Below are positions 25,685 through 33,073 of a DNA stretch of 41,792 nucleotides, one piece after another. The stretch lies in contig JAJZSY010000022.1 in the NCBI GenBank assembly GCA_021849425.1, forward strand, positions 1 to 41,792, read 5' to 3'. Made by a program: the position numbers and the translations under genes. Under the pieces are notes generated by a model that searched no databases, was not told the origin of the DNA, and saw only the letters and a list, made by a program, of their open reading frames with translations. Source of the stretch: Pseudomonadota bacterium. Lineage in GTDB: Bacteria > Pseudomonadota > Alphaproteobacteria > Acetobacterales > Acetobacteraceae. Each line of letters opens with the position of its first letter. Position 1 is the first letter of the stretch.

Positions 25685-26857
25685 TCAGCGTTCGACGCAC
25701 ATGGCGACGCCCATGCCGCCGCCGATGCACAGCGTGGCGAGACCCTTGCGGGCATCGCGCTTCTGCATCTCGAAGAGCAGGGTGGTGAGGACGCGCGCGC
25801 CCGAGGCGCCGATCGGGTGGCCGATGGCGATGGCGCCGCCGTTCACGTTCACCTTCGCCGGGTCGAGATTGAGGCCCTTGTTCACCGCGCAGGCCTGGGC
25901 GGCGAAGGCTTCGTTCGCCTCGACCAGGTCAAGCTCGGCGACCGACCAGCCGGCGCGGGCGAGCGCCTTCTGCGAGGAGGGGATCGGGCCGGTGCCCATC
26001 ACCGCGGGATCAACGCCGGCGGTGGCGAAGCTGGCGATACGGGCGAGCGGGGTGAGGCCGCGCTTCGCCGCTTCCTTCGCCGACATCACCACGAGGGCGG
26101 CGGCGCCGTCATTGATGCCCGAGGCGTTGCCGGCGGTCACGGTGCCATCCTTCGAGAACGCGGGCTTGAGCTTCGCCATGCTCTCGGCCGAGGCGTCATG
26201 ACGGATGTATTCGTCGTCGGCGACCACGACCTCGCCCTTGCGGGTGGTGACCGTGACCGGTGCGATCTCGTCGCGGAAGCGGCCGGATTTCTGCGCCGCC
26301 GCGGCCTTCTGCTGCGAGGCGAGGGCGAGGGCGTCCTGCTCCTCGCGGGTGATCTGGTAGGCGCGGGCGACGTTCTCGGCGGTGGTGCCCATGTGGTAGC
26401 CGTTGAAGGCGTCCCACAGCCCGTCCTTGATCATGGAGTCGATGAACTTGACATCGCCCATCTTGGTGCCGGCCCGCAGATGGGCGACATGGGTGCTGAG
26501 CGACATGCTTTCCTGGCCGCCGGCGATGACGATGTCGGATTGGCCGGACATTACCTGCTGGGCGGCGAGTGCCACGGCACGCAGGCCGGAGCCGCAGACC
26601 TGGTTGATGCCGAAGGCGGTCTTGGCATCGGGGATGCCGGCGTTGCGCGCGGCCTGGCGGGCGGGATTCTGGCCGGCGCCGGCGGCGAGCACCTGGCCGA
26701 GGATCACCTCGTCGACGTCCTCGGGGGAAAGACCGGCGCGCTCCATCGCGGCCCGTAGCGCGACCTCGCCCAGCACATGCGCCGGGGTGGCGGCAAAGGC
26801 GCCGTTGAAGCTGCCGACCGGCGTGCGCGCCGCGGCGGCGATGACGATGTCGTCCAT
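25685..26857 (-). CDS. phaA: acetyl-CoA C-acetyltransferase (thiolase)
   Basis: A 390-residue thiolase catalysing reversible condensation of two acetyl-CoA to acetoacetyl-CoA. The nucleophile Cys is in [14 protein letters not shown]; the second catalytic set is in [19 protein letters not shown] (His) and [12 protein letters not shown] (Cys). With scoAB downstream it serves ketone-body/PHB catabolism, though the same enzyme type starts PHB synthesis; atoB would be an equally valid name. Confidence 0.95.
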   Translation of the reverse strand: MDDIVIAAAARTPVGSFNGAFAATPAHVLGEVALRAAMERAGLSPEDVDEVILGQVLAAGAGQNPARQAARNAGIPDAKTAFGINQVCGSGLRAVALAAQQVMSGQSDIVIAGGQESMSLSTHVAHLRAGTKMGDVKFIDSMIKDGLWDAFNGYHMGTTAENVARAYQITREEQDALALASQQKAAAAQKSGRFRDEIAPVTVTTRKGEVVVADDEYIRHDASAESMAKLKPAFSKDGTVTAGNASGINDGAAALVVMSAKEAAKRGLTPLARIASFATAGVDPAVMGTGPIPSSQKALARAGWSVAELDLVEANEAFAAQACAVNKGLNLDPAKVNVNGGAIAIGHPIGASGARVLTTLLFEMQKRDARKGLATLCIGGGMGVAMCVER

Positions 26858-26915
26858 TGAGCTGCTCCTCCGTCTTGTTCGTGCGACGCAGCATAGACCC
26901 TTGCGGCGGCAAGGG

Positions 26916-28091
26916 CTACAGCCCGGTCACCCATTCGCCGAATGGTTGCCATAGGGCTTTCGGCGCACTCATGCCGGCGATCATGCCGATATGCCCGGCA
27001 TCCGGCGCGATGACCGCGGCGCCGGGGATGGATGCGGCGAGGGCGGCGGCGGATGCCGGGGGAACCAGCCGGTCCCGCGCCGGGGTCGCGACCAGGGTGG
27101 GGCAGGCGAGGGCGGCCGGGTTCACCGGCAGGCCGGCGACGCGCCAGGCGCCGCGCGCAGGGGTGTTTTCGCCATACCAGCCGCCGAGGGTTTCGCGGGC
27201 GACCGGGGCGGCGAGCGGCACGCCATCGTTCAGCCAGTCTTCCAGCGCGACGAAGCGGATGGCGCGCGGGCTTTCGGGATCGAGCGCGGCGAAGGCGCGG
27301 TATTTGGCGGTGACGCCGAACGGGTCGAGGGTTGCGAACAGGGTTTGCAGCGCGTCGATCGGCAGCGTGCCGGTGGCGGCCATCAGCGGTTCGAGGATCG
27401 GCAGGCTGGTGGCGAGGCTGCGCGCCGCCGCCGGGTCCTCGGCGTGGAAGTCCCACGGGGTCGCCAGCAGGGCGAGGCCGCGGAGGCGGGCGGGCGCGCG
27501 CAGCGCCGCGGCGAGGGCGAGCAACCCGCCCATGCAGTAGCCGACCAGGATGACCGGGCGATCGAGTGCCGCGAGAGCGCGGTCGAGCCGGCCGGCGATG
27601 TAGTCGGTGAGGGTGAATCGCCGCTCGGCGGCGCCGGGCCAGCCCCAGTCGAGCAGCAGCGGATGGGTGCCGCGGGCGGCGAGGAAGCGGAGGAACGAGG
27701 CGTCTTCCGCGAGGTCGAGAATGTGCGCGCGGTTGACCAGGCTGGGGACGAAGAACAGCGTGGGTCCGGTGCCGCCGTAATCGAGCAGGCGGGTTTCGCC
27801 TTCGCTCCAGAGAACCGGCTTGTCGGCCAGGGCGCGGCGCCAGGGATGGCGGCGATAGGCGGCGATGCCGGCGAGCAGGGCGGCGTCCTGCGCGAGCGCC
27901 TCGCGCACCACCGCGGCGGCGAAGTCAGGGTCCGCCAGGCCCTCCGTCGCGTTCCAGTGCGGCCAGACGTGCCTCAAGTTCGGCAATGCGGCGATGGAGG
28001 CGTTCGACCGCATCGCCGCCAGCATCAGGTGCAGCAGCAGCGGGCGGGGGCCGCGGCGTTCCATCGGCCCGGGGGCGTCGGTGCGGCTCAT
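26916..28091 (-). CDS. PHA synthase-like alpha/beta hydrolase
   Basis: A 391-residue alpha/beta-fold protein. The lipase-like box is [12 protein letters not shown], with Cys as nucleophile as in PHA synthases; the acid is in [11 protein letters not shown] and the His in [10 protein letters not shown]. Other segments ([52 protein letters not shown]) match short PhaC-like proteins. It is shorter than class I PhaC (about 570-600) and may act as a polymerase or depolymerase. The start at 28091 keeps GPRPLLLHL, which resembles the family N-terminus, and overlaps the next gene by 167 nt; the in-frame ATG within [11 protein letters not shown] is the shorter alternative. Confidence 0.8.
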   Translation of the reverse strand: MSRTDAPGPMERRGPRPLLLHLMLAAMRSNASIAALPNLRHVWPHWNATEGLADPDFAAAVVREALAQDAALLAGIAAYRRHPWRRALADKPVLWSEGETRLLDYGGTGPTLFFVPSLVNRAHILDLAEDASFLRFLAARGTHPLLLDWGWPGAAERRFTLTDYIAGRLDRALAALDRPVILVGYCMGGLLALAAALRAPARLRGLALLATPWDFHAEDPAAARSLATSLPILEPLMAATGTLPIDALQTLFATLDPFGVTAKYRAFAALDPESPRAIRFVALEDWLNDGVPLAAPVARETLGGWYGENTPARGAWRVAGLPVNPAALACPTLVATPARDRLVPPASAAALAASIPGAAVIAPDAGHIGMIAGMSAPKALWQPFGEWVTGL

Positions 28092-28308
28092 GACGGGACA
28101 TCGCCTCGGCGGCGCCGATCGCCGCGGTCGCGGCACCGGCCCAGAGGGTCATCAGCCCGGTCCAGGCTTCGCGCCACTCGCGGTCCTGCGCCATGGCGGC
28201 GAGCTCGCTCTGCCAGAGCGTGATCCAGTCGCGCGCGAGATCGGCGAGGCGCGTCTCCGCGTCCGGCGGTTCGGCTTTGTGCTTGTCGCCCGGTCCGGCG
28301 TCTGTCAT
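27925..28308 (-). CDS. small coiled-coil hypothetical protein, possibly PHB-associated
   Basis: A 127-residue protein from MTDAGPGDKHKAEPPDAETR. Residues about 20-65 are helical and Trp-rich (DWITLWQSELAAMAQDREWR, TGLMTLWAGAATA). A Pro/Ala/Arg-rich linker follows, then a C-terminal coiled coil ([20 protein letters not shown]). The layout resembles phasin- or PhaE-like helper proteins, but no family is certain. It precedes and overlaps the PHA synthase-like gene by 167 nt in another frame, so the two may be translated together. It diverges from the TauE/SafE gene. Confidence 0.6.
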   Translation of the reverse strand: MTDAGPGDKHKAEPPDAETRLADLARDWITLWQSELAAMAQDREWREAWTGLMTLWAGAATAAIGAAEAMSRHEPHRRPRADGTPRPPPAAAAPDAGGDAVERLHRRIAELEARLAALERDGGPGGP

Positions 28309-28395
28309 GAGGCATCCTGGCAACCACGCTGCGTTAGCGCTGTCCTAGCGCGAAAGGCGGGCTTTCCGCCAGTGGCCGCCGGACGGGAGATGATC

Positions 28396-29163
28396 ATGCC
28401 GCCGGCTTTCGTCGCGACCGGGTTTTGTGTCGGCCTGCTGATCGGGCTCACCGGGGTGGGCGGCGGCTCGGTGATGACGCCGATCCTGGTGCTTGTGTTC
28501 GGTATCCGCGCCACCACCGCGATCGGCACCGATCTGCTGTTTGCCGCCAGCACCAAGGCGTTCGGCACGGCGGTGCATGGCGCGAACCGGACGGTGGCGT
28601 GGCGGGTGGTCTGGCGGCTTGGCGCCGGCAGCCTGCCCGGGGCGGTTGCGGCGATCGCGCTGCTCGGGCGACTCGGCGTTCACGGGGCGGTGGCGAACCG
28701 GCTGAGCCTCGGGCTCCTTGGCGCGATGTTGCTGCTCGCGGCCGCCTCGCTCGCGGCGAAACCGTGGATCGCGCGGCGCGGCGGCGGGGGGGCGCGGGTG
28801 CCGCCCGCCTGGATGACGATCGTGCTTGGCTTCGGGCTTGGTGTCACGGTCACGCTCTCGTCGGTGGGGGCGGGCGCGCTGGGGACGGTGGCGCTGATGT
28901 ATCTGTATCCGGAACTGTCGCTGGCCGAGGTGGTCGGCTCGGATATCGCCCATGCGGTGCTGCTCACGCTCGTGGCCGGGTTCGGGCGACTCTGGCTGCA
29001 CGGGATCGACGCGCCGATGCTCGGTGCGCTGCTCGCCGGTTCGCTGCCCGGTGTCGCCATCGGCAGCCTGCTGGTCAAGCGCGCGCCGGAGCGGGTGCTG
29101 CGCTACGCCCTTGCCGGGATGCTCGGCCTGGTCGGCGCCCGGATGCTGCTGGATCTCGCCTGA
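28396..29163 (+). CDS. TauE/SafE family sulfite/anion exporter
   Basis: A 255-residue polytopic inner-membrane protein. It begins MPPAFVATGFCVGLLIGLTG, then VGGGSVMTPILVL, and ends in ALAGMLGLVGARMLLDLA. About seven or eight hydrophobic segments and two repeats of the G-rich motif (GVGGGS; SVGAGALGTVALMYLYP) define the family, which moves sulfite, sulfoacetate or similar organosulfur anions. ATG 28396 is preferred because GGGAG lies 6 nt upstream; ATG 28390 is too close to it. The substrate cannot be told. Confidence 0.88.
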   Translation: MPPAFVATGFCVGLLIGLTGVGGGSVMTPILVLVFGIRATTAIGTDLLFAASTKAFGTAVHGANRTVAWRVVWRLGAGSLPGAVAAIALLGRLGVHGAVANRLSLGLLGAMLLLAAASLAAKPWIARRGGGGARVPPAWMTIVLGFGLGVTVTLSSVGAGALGTVALMYLYPELSLAEVVGSDIAHAVLLTLVAGFGRLWLHGIDAPMLGALLAGSLPGVAIGSLLVKRAPERVLRYALAGMLGLVGARMLLDLA

Positions 29164-29272
29164 GGCTGCGCTGGCGTTCGCGGTGCGTCTCTGTCATGGT
29201 GGTGCATTGCAAACAGCCGAACCAACGGCGACCGCGTTCCACGCATTGCGACGAGGGGAAAGGGCGAAGATA

Positions 29273-29866
29273 ATGGCTCAGACGCCGGACGGCACCAAGC
29301 CGATCGTCATCAAGAAATACGCCAACCGGCGCTTGTACAACACGGAAAGCTCGACCTACATCACGCTCGAGACCCTGTCGGAGATGGTCCGCGAGGGCCG
29401 CGACTTCGAGGTGTTCGACGCGAAATCCGGCGAGGATATCACCCGCGCGGTACTGACGCAGATCATCGTCGAGGAGGAGAGCAAGGTCGGGCAGGCGATG
29501 CTGCCGACCAATTTCCTCCGCCAGCTCATCGGGCTTTACGGCAACAACATGCAGGGCGTGGTGCCGCGCTTTCTCGAACAGGCGATGAGCCAGTTCAGCC
29601 GCCAGCAATCGCAGATGCGCGCGGCGATGCAGCAGACCATGGGCAATTTCATGCCGCCGGGGATGGAAGAGATCGGCCGGCAGAACATGGCGATGATGGA
29701 GCGGGCGATGAGCCTGTTCTCGCCCTTCGCGCCGCAGGGCGAGGCGGCCGCGCCCGCCGCCGACGAGCAGACGAGCGCCGAGGAGATCGACGCGTTGCGC
29801 GCCGAGGTCGAGCGGTTGCAGGGCGAGGTCGCGGCACTTCGGGCCAAGGCGCCGAAGCGCGGCTGA
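29273..29866 (+). CDS. phaR: polyhydroxyalkanoate synthesis repressor PhaR
   Basis: A 197-residue regulator that binds PHB granules and represses phasin and related genes. The N-terminal DNA-binding domain reads KPIVIKKYANRRLYNTESST, then YITLETLSEMVREGRDFEVF. A PHB accumulation domain follows (DITRAVLTQIIVEEESKVGQ, MLPTNFLRQLIGLYG). The Met/Gln-rich middle and C-terminal coiled coil (AEEIDALRAEVERLQGEVAA) are typical. The start at 29273 is fixed by the conserved N-terminus. Thiolase, SCOT and BdhA genes in the same window fit its role. Confidence 0.96.
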   Translation: MAQTPDGTKPIVIKKYANRRLYNTESSTYITLETLSEMVREGRDFEVFDAKSGEDITRAVLTQIIVEEESKVGQAMLPTNFLRQLIGLYGNNMQGVVPRFLEQAMSQFSRQQSQMRAAMQQTMGNFMPPGMEEIGRQNMAMMERAMSLFSPFAPQGEAAAPAADEQTSAEEIDALRAEVERLQGEVAALRAKAPKRG

Positions 29867-29891
29867 CAATGGCCTTGCCGGCGGGGCGCGG

Positions 29892-30824
29892 GTGAGCGGG
29901 CGGACGGTTCTGGTCAGCGGCGCCGCGGGGTTTGTCGGCCGGGCGGTGACCGCGCGACTGGCGGCTTCGGGTGCGGAGGTTGTGGTCGCGTTGCGGCGGG
30001 CCCGCGCGGTTCCGGGCGCCGCGCGGGCGGTGGATGCGGGCGATCTGGCCGCGCCGGCGCCCGCCCTCGCGGCGGCGATGCGCGGGGTGGATGCGGTGGT
30101 GCATGCCGCCGGGCTCGCCCATCGCACCGGCGTCGATCCGGCGGCGCTGGCGGCGGCGAACGTGACGGCGGCGCGGCGGGTGGCGGAGGAGGCGGTGGCG
30201 CGCGGGGTGCGCCGGCTGGTTCTCGTCTCCTCGGCGGCGGTGTTCGGCAAGCAGCATGACGGGAGTTTCAGCGAAGCGAGCCCGCCCCGGCCCGATGATG
30301 CCTATGCGGCGAGCAAGCTCGACGGCGAGGCGGCGGTGCGCGCGGCGGTGGCCGGCAGCGCCACGCGGCTGGTGATCGTCAGGCCCTGCGCGGTGGTCGG
30401 GCCGGGCTGCGCGGGCAATATTCCGCGGCTGGTGAGGCTGATTCGCCGCGGGTTGCCGCTGCCCTTCGGCGCCATCGGCAATGCCCGCAGCTTCATCGCG
30501 GTGGATGATCTGGCGGCGCTGATCGAGCGGGCGGCGGTGGCCGGGGACGTGCCGGATTGCGTGATCGGCGCGCATCCCGAGCCGGTGTCGACGCCGGAGC
30601 TGATCCGCGCGCTGGCCGGCGGGCTGGGCCGGAAGGTCGTGCTGCTGCCGGTGCCGGCCTCATGGCTGGGGGCGGCGGCGCGCATGGCCGGGCAGGGGGA
30701 ATTGTGGCGCAGCTTCGCCGGATCGTTCCGCGCCGATGTTTCGCTGGCCCGGCACTCCCTCGGGTTTTCGGCGCCGACGCCGGTGCGCGCGGCGCTGGAG
30801 GCGACCGCGTCGGCCTTGCGGTAA
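29892..30824 (+). CDS. NAD-dependent epimerase/dehydratase
   Basis: A 310-residue extended SDR with a GTG start. The Rossmann turn is VLVSGAAGFVGRAVTARLA; the catalytic Ser region is LVLVSSAAVFGK and the YxxxK is DDAYAASKLDGE. RPCAVVGPGCAGNIPRLV and NARSFIAVDDLAALI resemble UDP-sugar 4-epimerases of polysaccharide pathways (WbpV/GalE-like). It follows phaR by 25 bp. The exact sugar is not clear. Confidence 0.85.
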   Translation: MSGRTVLVSGAAGFVGRAVTARLAASGAEVVVALRRARAVPGAARAVDAGDLAAPAPALAAAMRGVDAVVHAAGLAHRTGVDPAALAAANVTAARRVAEEAVARGVRRLVLVSSAAVFGKQHDGSFSEASPPRPDDAYAASKLDGEAAVRAAVAGSATRLVIVRPCAVVGPGCAGNIPRLVRLIRRGLPLPFGAIGNARSFIAVDDLAALIERAAVAGDVPDCVIGAHPEPVSTPELIRALAGGLGRKVVLLPVPASWLGAAARMAGQGELWRSFAGSFRADVSLARHSLGFSAPTPVRAALEATASALR

Positions 30825-30847
30825 TCGGTTACCGCTCGCCGATCCGC

Positions 30848-30876
30848 TTGACGGAGCGGCGGAATTCGCGCATAGG
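30848..30876 (+). promoter_or_regulatory. candidate promoter of rplM-rpsI
   Basis: TTGACG (30848-30853) and CATAGG (30871-30876) are separated by 17 bp, a sigma-70-like layout with a weak -10 box, 38 nt before the rplM start. It is the only reasonable promoter-like pair in the 90-bp gap. Confidence 0.4.
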
Positions 30877-30914
30877 CCGCCCATCGCAAGGATGATGTCA
30901 CGAGGACTCCCGTC

Positions 30915-31391
30915 ATGAAGACCACCGTTTCGCTGAAACCGGCGGACGTGCAGAAGGACTGGGTGCTGATCGATGCCGACGGGCTGGTGCTCGGCCGGCT
31001 CGCCGCCCTGATCGCCAACCGCCTGCGCGGCAAGCACAAGCCGCAATTCACCCCGCATGTCGATTGCGGCGACCACATCATCGTCGTCAACGCCGACAAG
31101 GTGACGGTGACGGGCAAGAAGATGGACGATTCCACCTTCTATTATCACACCGGTTATCCCGGCGGGATCAAGGGGCGGACGATCCGCCAGCGCCTGGACG
31201 GGAAGAACCCGGAAAGCGTCATCGAGAAGGCGGTGGAGCGGATGATCACCCGCGGCCCGCTGCAGCGCCAGCAGATGAAGAACCTGCATGTCTATGTCGG
31301 CCCGTCGCACCCGCATCACGGCCAGCAGCCGAAGACGCTCGACGTCGGGGCGCTGAACCGCAAGAACATCAACCGTAACGCGAGGGCGTGA
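30915..31391 (+). CDS. rplM: 50S ribosomal protein L13
   Basis: A 158-residue large-subunit protein binding 23S rRNA. It reads [55 protein letters not shown] and [13 protein letters not shown], all standard for L13. It forms the conserved two-gene operon with rpsI and starts 90 bp after the epimerase gene. Confidence 0.99.
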   Translation: MKTTVSLKPADVQKDWVLIDADGLVLGRLAALIANRLRGKHKPQFTPHVDCGDHIIVVNADKVTVTGKKMDDSTFYYHTGYPGGIKGRTIRQRLDGKNPESVIEKAVERMITRGPLQRQQMKNLHVYVGPSHPHHGQQPKTLDVGALNRKNINRNARA

Positions 31392-31393
31392 AC

Positions 31394-31885
31394 ATGTCCG
31401 GAACCGGTACGCTCGCCGATCTGAAGACCATCATCACCCCGACCGCCGGGGTTGCCGCCGAGGCCGATGCGCCGAAGCGCGAACCCAAGCGCGATGCGCT
31501 CGGCCGCTCCTACGCCACCGGCCGCCGCAAGGATGCGGTCGCCCGCGTGTGGATCAAGCCGGGCAAGGGCGAGATCGTGATCAATGGCCGCAAGGCGGCG
31601 CAGTATTTCGCGCGCCCCGTGCTGCGGATGCTGATCACCCAGCCCTTCCTCGTCGCTGACCGTTACAACCAGTTCGACGTGATGGCGACCGTCACCGGCG
31701 GCGGGCTTTCGGGCCAGGCCGGCGCGGTGCGGCACGGCATCTCCCGCGCGCTCACCTATTACGAGCCCGAGCTGCGCGGCATTCTGAAGGCCGCGGGCTT
31801 CCTGACCCGCGACCCGCGCACGGTCGAGCGCAAGAAATACGGCAAGGCGAAGGCCCGCCGGAGCTTCCAGTTCTCGAAGCGCTGA
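31394..31885 (+). CDS. rpsI: 30S ribosomal protein S9
   Basis: A 163-residue small-subunit protein with the alphaproteobacterial N-terminal extension of about 35 residues, then the core [40 protein letters not shown] and the basic tail [17 protein letters not shown], whose last Arg contacts tRNA in the P site. ATG 31394 has GAGGG 7 nt upstream; an in-frame GTG at 31388 overlaps the rplM stop and is less likely. Confidence 0.98.
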   Translation: MSGTGTLADLKTIITPTAGVAAEADAPKREPKRDALGRSYATGRRKDAVARVWIKPGKGEIVINGRKAAQYFARPVLRMLITQPFLVADRYNQFDVMATVTGGGLSGQAGAVRHGISRALTYYEPELRGILKAAGFLTRDPRTVERKKYGKAKARRSFQFSKR

Positions 31886-31907
31886 GCGGATCTTTTCACA
31901 TCGTGCG

Positions 31908-31959
31908 CCGCCCCGGTTCCGTCCGGGGCGGTTGGCATTTGTGCCGGCTGGCTTTTTTT
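31908..31959 (+). terminator. terminator of rplM-rpsI
   Basis: A perfect 9-bp stem CCGCCCCGG / CCGGGGCGG with loop TTCCGT (31908-31931) begins 23 nt after the rpsI stop. A second small hairpin GCCGGCTGGC runs into a seven-T tract (31953-31959). Together they make a good intrinsic terminator. Confidence 0.75.
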
Positions 31960-32039
31960 GTCACTTTCCCGCATGGCCGCCTCCGGCCCCTGGGGCGGAT
32001 GGTGGTCCGGGATCGAGAGATATATCGGAATAGGGGTCG

Positions 32040-32504
32040 ATGACCGCAGCGCGGGACGAGTTTGGCAATTTGCGCCTCGATGAGCAGCTCTGCTTCGCGC
32101 TCTATGCCGCGACGCACGCGATCACCCGGGTGTATCGGCCGCTGCTGGCCGAGCTGGGCCTGACCTATCCGCAATATATCGTGCTGCTGGTGCTGTTCGA
32201 GCGCCGGGAATCGACGGTGAACGGCATTGCCGAGGCGCTGAAGCTCGATGCGGCGACCGTGACCCCCCTGCTCAAGCGCCTGGCCGAGGCCGGGTTCGTC
32301 TCGCGGGAGCGTAGCCAGGACGATGAGCGCGTGGTCATCGTGCGGCTGACCGCGAAGGCCGAGGCCGCCGCGCCCCGGCTTGCGGCGATCCAGAACAGCG
32401 TGCGCTGCCGCGCCGGTCTCGATGCCGGGCAATTCGAGACCCTGCGCGCAGAGCTTGTCGCGCTGACTGATCGGTTGTGCCGCGACGACGAGGCGTTGTC
32501 CTGA
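32040..32504 (+). CDS. MarR-family regulator, OhrR-like
   Basis: A 154-residue winged-helix protein. LRLDEQLCFALYAATHAITR has the conserved reactive Cys of OhrR-type organic hydroperoxide sensors near residue 18; LGLTYPQYIVLLVLFE and LKLDAATVTPLLKRLAEAGF form the DNA-binding core, with the wing at RSQDDERVVIV. A further Cys near residue 120 (SVRCRAG) could form the resolving disulfide of the two-Cys type. No ohr peroxidase gene is next to it, which is unusual for OhrR, so the target is elsewhere. Confidence 0.88.
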   Translation: MTAARDEFGNLRLDEQLCFALYAATHAITRVYRPLLAELGLTYPQYIVLLVLFERRESTVNGIAEALKLDAATVTPLLKRLAEAGFVSRERSQDDERVVIVRLTAKAEAAAPRLAAIQNSVRCRAGLDAGQFETLRAELVALTDRLCRDDEALS

Positions 32505-32541
32505 CGCGTTGACCGTCGGGATTGTCGCGCCGGCGCGGCGA

Positions 32542-33069
32542 TCAGCGTTTGAGATGGGTTTCGACGGCCGCGGCCATGCGATCCGCGGCGCGGTCGAGCA
32601 TGAGCTGGTCGTCCGACTTGACCTCGAAGGTTCTGGCCATCAGTTCCTGGCCTGACCGCACATCCAGCAGATAGGCCTTCATGTAGACGATCAGATCGCT
32701 GACCCGGTGCAGCGTGCCGACGAACAGGAAACCTGCCCCGGCCTGCCTGGCGGCGGCCACGAGGCAGGAGGCGCAGGTCGAGGGGTGGTCGTAGTCGGCG
32801 TCGATCCGCTTCATGCGGGCGAGGGTCTCGCCGGTGCCGATGGCCCCGGCCGGGCCCGCGCGATCGAGATCCGCCCGTATGCGCGCCGCAGCATCGCCGA
32901 GCCAGAGATGCTGGTCGGCGACGATGGCGGGGCGCTGATCGGCGGCGGTGTCGAACAGGTCGAACGGGGCGACGAACACGGTGGGGCGCTGCATCGCGGC
33001 GCGGGCGCCGCCGGCGCCGGGGCCGATCAGCGCGAGGGCGCACGCGGCGAGGACGAACCCGCCGCGCAT
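32542..33069 (-). CDS. DUF2380-like exported protein
   Basis: A 175-residue protein with an N-terminal signal sequence (MRGGFVLAACALALIGPGAG, cleavage near GARA-AM). The mature part reads PTVFVAPFDLFDTA, STCASCLVAAARQAGAGFLF and VGTLHRVSDLIVYMKAYLLD, like the small DUF2380 periplasmic proteins. The CASC pair could form a disulfide. It starts 4 nt after the secA stop, so it is co-transcribed with secA. The function is unknown. Confidence 0.75.
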   Translation of the reverse strand: MRGGFVLAACALALIGPGAGGARAAMQRPTVFVAPFDLFDTAADQRPAIVADQHLWLGDAAARIRADLDRAGPAGAIGTGETLARMKRIDADYDHPSTCASCLVAAARQAGAGFLFVGTLHRVSDLIVYMKAYLLDVRSGQELMARTFEVKSDDQLMLDRAADRMAAAVETHLKR

Positions 33070-33073
33070 GTCG

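Noticed and set aside
24947..26758. A 603-codon plus-strand open frame
   Set aside because: It is antisense to scoA and the thiolase gene; Gly/Asp/His-rich shadow.
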